This document shows positions 6,560-9,925 of a stretch of 9,925 bases of DNA, one piece after another (positions within the stretch are counted from its first letter, which is position 1; the number at the start of each line of letters is the position of its first letter). The DNA comes from DATGMB01 sp035293845. Its GTDB lineage: Bacteria; Acidobacteriota; Terriglobia; Bryobacterales; Bryobacteraceae. Made by a program: the position numbers and the translations under genes. Under the pieces are notes generated by a model that ran no database searches, was not told the origin of the DNA, and was given only the letters and a program-made list of their open reading frames with translations. The stretch spans positions 1 through 9,925 of the forward strand of contig DATGMB010000340.1 of the NCBI GenBank assembly GCA_035293845.1. Reading direction: 5' to 3'.

Positions 6560-7801
6560 CTACTCCACCAGCGCTACAGCCAGCAGCAGCGCCCGCTCGG
6601 TGCCTTTCCAGGAGTCCTTCGTGTCGAACGTCTCGTGCAGCGAATGCGCGCCAGTGCCTGCGCCGCCGCCCGAAATCGTGATCGCCGGGATGCCGAGGTT
6701 CATCGGCACATTGGCGTCCGTCGAGCCTTCTCCCAGCCGCTCGGGAATTCCCATCGCCTGCGAAACCGCGAGCGCGGTTTCGACGATCCGGCTATCCCGC
6801 GGCGTCTGCCCCGCCGGACGCATCCCCACCAGCTCCGCCGAAAAGGACACCGGCCCGCGGCCGCTCCAGCGGCGATTCTCCTCCTGCACGGCTTCCTGGA
6901 GCGCCGCATGGAATTTCGCGTCCAGCGCCTTCAGCGCGGCCACATCGGAAGAACGCATATCCACTTCCATCCATGCTTCGAACGGAATCGCGTTCACGGA
7001 GGTCCCGCCGCCGACCCGCCCTACGTTGAATGTGGTCTTCGGCTGCGAAGGCACCTCGAAGGCATCGATCCTGGCAATGGCGCGGCCCATCGCCTGAATC
7101 GGGTTCGCCATGCCGAACGCGCCGTAGCTGTGCCCGCCCGGGCCCTTGAACGTCACCTTGTACCGGTTGCTCCCCACGCCGACGTTCGTCACCCCGAGCC
7201 CGGTGCCGTCGATCGAGATGAATTCGTCGATCTGCCCCTTCAGCGTCTCGCCGAAAAGCTGCTTCATGCCGCGCAGATCGCCGAGTCCCTCTTCGCCGAC
7301 GTCCGCCACGAACGTGATCGTGCCGCGCGTCTGCACATGGGCATCGCCGAGCGCATGAATCACGCCCATCAAGACCGCGAGGCCGCGGCAGTCGTCCCCG
7401 ATGCCCGGTCCCTTGAGCACCGTGCCTTCGCGAGTCACATGAACATCCGTGCCCTCCGGGAACACCGTATCCAGGTGCGCCGCGAGCACCAGGTTGGGAT
7501 GCGCCGCCTTCCCCGGCCGCACCCCGATCACGTTGCCGGCCGCATCGATGTGGACATCCTTCAGTCCGGCTTCGCGGAACAGGCGCGCGAACTCCTTCCC
7601 CCGCGCCTCTTCATGGAACGGAGGCGCCGGAATCTCGCACACCCGCGCCTCCAGATCGATCATTCGCGGCTCGTTGCGCTCCACCGCCGCAAAGGCGGCC
7701 TTGATATCCGCGCGCCCCATCAGCTCCGCCGGCGTCTGCGCCGCAAGCCATGCAGCAACCAACGACGCAGAGACACAGAGACGCAGAGCCAGTTTACTCA
7801 T
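6560..7801 (-). CDS. Secreted M20-family metallopeptidase (peptidase T-like)
   Basis: A 413-residue M20/M25/M40-type zinc peptidase. The N-terminus MSKLALRLCVSASLVAAWLA is a Sec signal with likely cleavage near residue 21; there is no lipobox, so a periplasmic enzyme is expected. Metal and catalytic motifs are in order: AAHLDTVF (H109, D111), GPGIGDDCRG (bridging D136), ADVGEEG (catalytic E170, ligand E171), SIDGTG (D198) and GTGAHSLHE (H386). GPGGHSYG (221-228) marks the lid/dimerisation domain. All expected residues are present, so it should be active as an aminopeptidase, dipeptidase or amidohydrolase; the substrate is not readable. Its start overlaps the VOC gene's stop by 8 nt, with GAGG about 9 nt before the ATG, so co-translation is likely. 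The receptor gene lies 143 nt downstream on the same strand. The signal peptide is partly encoded by an 8-bp tandem repeat. Confidence 0.92.
   Translation of the reverse strand: MSKLALRLCVSASLVAAWLAAQTPAELMGRADIKAAFAAVERNEPRMIDLEARVCEIPAPPFHEEARGKEFARLFREAGLKDVHIDAAGNVIGVRPGKAAHPNLVLAAHLDTVFPEGTDVHVTREGTVLKGPGIGDDCRGLAVLMGVIHALGDAHVQTRGTITFVADVGEEGLGDLRGMKQLFGETLKGQIDEFISIDGTGLGVTNVGVGSNRYKVTFKGPGGHSYGAFGMANPIQAMGRAIARIDAFEVPSQPKTTFNVGRVGGGTSVNAIPFEAWMEVDMRSSDVAALKALDAKFHAALQEAVQEENRRWSGRGPVSFSAELVGMRPAGQTPRDSRIVETALAVSQAMGIPERLGEGSTDANVPMNLGIPAITISGGGAGTGAHSLHETFDTKDSWKGTERALLLAVALVE
7764..7788. repeat. Three tandem 8-bp repeats inside the M20 signal-peptide coding region
   Basis: GACGCAGA, GACACAGA and GACGCAGA follow one another directly, plus a trailing G; the middle unit differs at one base. 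On the coding strand they encode part of the hydrophobic core of the signal peptide (around LRLCVSAS). The wording resembles the CAGAGACGCAGAG-type intergenic repeat I recall from several environmental phyla, but that link is from memory. Confidence 0.7.
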
Positions 7802-8585
7802 GTCTCATTGCCTCGAACAGCGAAAACACCGCTCCCTGCGGGTCCGCCACAATCGACCACCGCCCCACGTTCTCCATCGTCATCGGCTCCACGTACACGC
7901 GCGCGCCGAGCTCCCGCGCCTTGGCCGTTGCGGCGTCGCAGCTTTCCACCAGAAAATACAGCAGCCAATGTGGCGGCACTTTGGGGTCGCGGAACCGCGC
8001 TGGCGGCACCCCGCCGATGAAATCGCCGCCGTTCTGGATGTGCAGGTAACCGGAGGGATCGTGTTCCCCGGGTTTCATCTGCCATCCGAAGAGGCCCTCG
8101 TAGAACTGCTTGGCGCGGTCCACGTCCCCGGTAACCAGGTCCGCCCAGCACAGCGTTCCGGGCTCGCCCGCGGCATGGATTCCCGTGTGCGACTTTGGCT
8201 GCCAGATGGAAAACATCGCGCCCGTCGGGTCCTGGATCACCGCCATGCGCCCGTTTTCCGCCACGTCAAAGGCCCCAGGCGGCATCGGTTTCGCTCCGGC
8301 CGAGGCAGCTTTGGCCACCGTGGCATCCGCGTTCTCCACCTGCACATAGAGCATCCAGTGCGGCGGGATGCCTTCGGCGAGCATGTCCGGCCGCAGCGTG
8401 TACCCGCCTCCGGTGTCGCGGCCGCCGAGGTTGAAAATAGTGTAAGTCTCGTTCGGCCCCATGGGGTAGTCTTTCGCTTCCCAGCCGAACAGCGAGCGGT
8501 AGAAGTTTTTCGCCGCGGATTGATCGGTCGTGCCCAACTCAACCCAGCAGAACGAGCCTGGCTTGTGTCGCTCGATAGTCGCCAT
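7794..8585 (-). CDS. Two-domain VOC (glyoxalase/Cfp30B-like) protein
   Basis: A 263-residue protein built of two tandem vicinal-oxygen-chelate modules. Module 1 runs from GSFCWVELGTTDQSAAKNFY to IQDPTGAMFSIWQP (about 10-130). Module 2 runs from GTLCWADLVTGDVDRAKQFY to VADPQGAVFSLFEA (about 143-259). Both carry a matching PPHWxLY strand (74-80 and 204-210), offset by about 130 residues, so the gene arose by internal duplication. The overall pattern matches the Cfp30B/27-kDa-antigen group of VOC proteins, whose reaction is mostly undefined. No obvious metal-ligand set is visible. The start MATIERHKPG at 8585 is preferred because the domain begins there; an upstream in-frame ATG at 8660 would overlap the divergent gene. 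No Shine-Dalgarno is seen, while TATACT lies 6 nt upstream (8592-8597), so a leaderless start is possible. Its stop overlaps the M20 start by 8 nt. Cytoplasmic, since it has no signal peptide. Confidence 0.9.
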   Translation of the reverse strand: MATIERHKPGSFCWVELGTTDQSAAKNFYRSLFGWEAKDYPMGPNETYTIFNLGGRDTGGGYTLRPDMLAEGIPPHWMLYVQVENADATVAKAASAGAKPMPPGAFDVAENGRMAVIQDPTGAMFSIWQPKSHTGIHAAGEPGTLCWADLVTGDVDRAKQFYEGLFGWQMKPGEHDPSGYLHIQNGGDFIGGVPPARFRDPKVPPHWLLYFLVESCDAATAKARELGARVYVEPMTMENVGRWSIVADPQGAVFSLFEAMRHE

Positions 8586-8637
8586 GGCGGCAGTATAACG
8601 TAACTCGCCGCGCGCCCCGCGCGTCCACTGCCACGAA

Positions 8638-9372
8638 ATGATCTTCGCGAGGCACCTCATTCTGATCGCAGCAGCCCTGGCCGCGCCCGCCGCCGATTTT
8701 CACTTCGATATTCCGCCGGTCCGCGCCAGCTTCGAGATCGCGGACCAGCCGGTGCCGGTGGTGATCTCGGGCCGTCTCGACGCGCACGGCGAATCCGCGA
8801 TCGCCGTCCGTCTTGACGCCGATCTCGCCGGGCTCCAGGAAAAGATTCTGCCGATCCTTCGCGCGCAACTGGCGCAGGATAACCGCTGCGGAGACCGCAT
8901 CGCCATCGAGCAGGCGGCGCTCGCGCCGGAAGCGCCCGCCGCGATGCTCACCGCCGTGGTGCATTTCGAGAAGTACGCCTGCGCCAAGGCGTTCGGCAAG
9001 GAGATCGTGAAGCGCCTGGTCGGCGGCAACGCCACGGTGCGCGTGCGCCTGACGCCCGCGATCGAGCCGCCCGCCGCGGTCCGGCTCAACGCCGAGGTGC
9101 TGCCCCTCGAAGCCGAGGGCCAGCTCGGCGAAATGCTGCGCTCCGGCCAATACGGCGCGGCGCTTTCCGAGCGCATCCGCAAGTCGCTGCAGTCGGACCT
9201 CGAAAAATCCACGGCCTTTCACGCCGCGCTGCCGCCCTCGCTGGCCAGCGCCGCCACTCTCCGCGCCGCCGCCTTTCGAGAGGCCGCCGGTCATTTAATG
9301 CTGGCCGTCTCCGGCGAACTGCGGGCGACGCCCGACCAGATCAACGTGGTGTTCAAGGAGCCGCGCCCGTAA
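8638..9372 (+). CDS. Secreted protein of unknown function
   Basis: A 244-residue protein that I do not recognise. MIFARHLILIAAALAAPAA is a convincing Sec signal peptide. The mature part alternates short beta-like strands (VPVVISGRLDA, ESAIAVRLDADL) with amphipathic helices. It contains NRCGDRIAIEQAAL (82-95), VVHFEKYACAKAFGKE (107-122), NATVRVRLTP (131-140) and HLMLAVSGELRA (219-230). Only C84 and C115 occur in the mature chain and could form a disulfide. The layout loosely recalls lipid-binding TULIP/DUF4403-type proteins, but this is a guess. It is divergent from the VOC gene (52-bp gap) and convergent with clpS (8-bp gap). No clear ribosome-binding site precedes the ATG. Coding status is supported by full length, the signal peptide and the tight packing with neighbours. 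Confidence 0.75.
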   Translation: MIFARHLILIAAALAAPAADFHFDIPPVRASFEIADQPVPVVISGRLDAHGESAIAVRLDADLAGLQEKILPILRAQLAQDNRCGDRIAIEQAALAPEAPAAMLTAVVHFEKYACAKAFGKEIVKRLVGGNATVRVRLTPAIEPPAAVRLNAEVLPLEAEGQLGEMLRSGQYGAALSERIRKSLQSDLEKSTAFHAALPPSLASAATLRAAAFREAAGHLMLAVSGELRATPDQINVVFKEPRP

Positions 9373-9378
9373 CCGGGC
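9365..9378. terminator. Weak hairpin between convergent genes, possible bidirectional terminator
   Basis: GCCCG-TAAC-CGGGC is a 5-bp all-GC stem with a 4-nt loop. It spans the stop codon of the secreted-protein gene and the 8-bp gap before the clpS stop. Only a short ATTTA follows on the plus strand and no T-run on the other, so intrinsic termination would be weak. Confidence 0.3.
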
Positions 9379-9380
9379 AT

Positions 9381-9701
9381 TTACGAAACCGGCTCGATCA
9401 CCGCGGACATCGAGCCCTTGGACCGTTCCAGGCGCCAGTCCGGGCCGTAGGCGTGAATCTGGTCGCGGGCGAATTCCGCCTCGGGCAGCTCGCAGGTGAT
9501 CAGCACCGTGCGGCCGCATCGGTCCACCTCTTCGGCGTGGCGGTAAGCCTGCTCCAGCGAGAAGACGAAAATCTTCTGCAGCATCTCGATCACGTAATCG
9601 TAGGTGTGGTCGTTATCGTCGAGCAGCACCACGCGATAGAGCGGGATCTTCTGTTCGCGCTCGACGACTTCCGTTTCCGGAGCGATGGTCGGCCGCGGCA
9701 T
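9381..9701 (-). CDS. clpS: ClpS-family ATP-dependent Clp protease adaptor
   Basis: A 106-residue protein with the ClpS core: an extended N-terminus (1-20), YRVVLLDDNDHTYDYVIEML (22-41), a helical segment FSLEQAYRHAEEVDRCGRTV (47-66), EAEFARDQIHAYGPD (74-88) and SKGSMSAVIEP (94-104). ClpS sits on the N-domain of ClpA/ClpC and delivers substrates, including N-degron proteins, to ClpP. Length and order fit the family. Aligned to Escherichia coli ClpS (VNDDYTPMEFVIDVLQ), ligand residues D36, T38, M40 and H66 correspond by eye to N30, H32, Y34 and D60, so the N-degron pocket differs from the classical one. The start at 9701 is preceded by a G-rich stretch (GGGGG ending about 6 nt upstream). It is divergent from the cysteine desulfurase gene with a 50-bp gap. 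No clp ATPase gene is in view. Confidence 0.88.
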   Translation of the reverse strand: MPRPTIAPETEVVEREQKIPLYRVVLLDDNDHTYDYVIEMLQKIFVFSLEQAYRHAEEVDRCGRTVLITCELPEAEFARDQIHAYGPDWRLERSKGSMSAVIEPVS

Positions 9702-9751
9702 CGTCTGCCCCCAGTATCCGCCATTTCGCGCCAGAATGGGTATGAGAACCG

Positions 9752-9925
9752 ATGCGCCAGCCGATCTACCTCGATCACCATGCGACCACTCCGGTGGACC
9801 CGCGCGTGCTGGAGGCGATGCTGCCGTGGTTCGGCCCCAAATTCGGCAATGCCGCCAGCCGCACGCACCGCTTCGGCTGGGAGGCGGAAAAGGCGGTCGA
9901 ACTGGCGCGGCGGCGGATCGCCGAG
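9752..9925 (+). CDS. iscS: Cysteine desulfurase (IscS/NifS-type), N-terminal part, truncated by window edge
   Basis: The first 58 residues begin MRQPIYLDHHATTPVDPRVL and continue with FGNAASRTHRFGWEAEKAVE. These closely follow the IscS N-terminus (PIYLDYSATTPVDPRV and FGNPASRSHRFGWQAEEAV), the start of the fold-type I PLP aminotransferase-like domain. Cysteine desulfurases strip sulfur from L-cysteine to form an enzyme persulfide for Fe-S cluster and thiocofactor assembly. The PLP lysine and catalytic cysteine lie beyond the window. The ATG at 9752 is the only in-frame start that gives the conserved N-terminus, with a weak GAGA motif just before it. It is divergent from clpS. Family call strong; the choice between IscS and NifS names is not settled here. 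Confidence 0.88.
   Translation, partial: MRQPIYLDHHATTPVDPRVLEAMLPWFGPKFGNAASRTHRFGWEAEKAVELARRRIAE

Noticed and set aside
6503..8020. A 505-codon plus-strand frame across the M20 and VOC genes
   Set aside because: Arg/His-rich composition with no motifs, opposite to two genes with intact catalytic or domain motifs; a GC-bias shadow.

Overview
The window is GC-rich, densely coding bacterial DNA that most resembles an Acidobacteriota genome of the Solibacter/Bryobacterales kind. The main clue is a 1325-residue Oar-type TonB-dependent receptor with an N-terminal carboxypeptidase-regulatory-like domain and an LPLNGRNF plug motif, a family greatly expanded in that phylum. The dispersed-looking CAGAGACGCAGAG-type repeat and the ClpS variant also fit. 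The lineage is inferred from protein style, not from a marker gene.

Layout, left to right. (1) Positions 1-252, minus: N-terminus of an S1C (HtrA/Deg-like) serine protease without a signal peptide, cut by the window edge. (2) Positions 428-2442: a divergent module with an ArsR-family regulator on the minus strand and, on the plus strand, a NIPSNAP-domain protein whose stop overlaps the start of a PEP mutase/isocitrate lyase-superfamily enzyme (ATGA overlap). A 26-bp imperfect inverted repeat over the arsR start codon is a good candidate operator. (3) Positions 2439-8585, minus: a two-domain VOC (glyoxalase-fold) protein overlaps a secreted M20 metallopeptidase by 8 nt. The large TonB-dependent receptor follows, with its own near-consensus sigma-70 promoter, a LacI/PurR-like palindrome at the predicted transcription start, and a perfect 8-bp-stem hairpin in the leader. 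The receptor's stop codon overlaps that of the PEP mutase-like gene on the other strand. (4) Positions 8638-9372, plus: a secreted protein of unknown function with two cysteines. (5) Positions 9381-9701, minus: a ClpS-family protease adaptor. (6) Positions 9752-9925, plus: N-terminus of an IscS/NifS-type cysteine desulfurase, cut by the window edge.

Functionally, the left half looks like a small regulated catabolic or stress cassette (ArsR, NIPSNAP, PEPM-like). The middle looks like an envelope uptake and peptide-processing cluster under LacI-type control. The right end is housekeeping (protein quality control, Fe-S/sulfur metabolism). There is no tRNA, rRNA, CRISPR array, insertion sequence or phage gene in view. 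No non-coding gap exceeds about 180 bp. No clearly novel system is present; the most interesting signals are the two operator-like palindromes, the repeat-encoded signal peptide, and the altered ligand-pocket residues of the ClpS and PEPM-like proteins.
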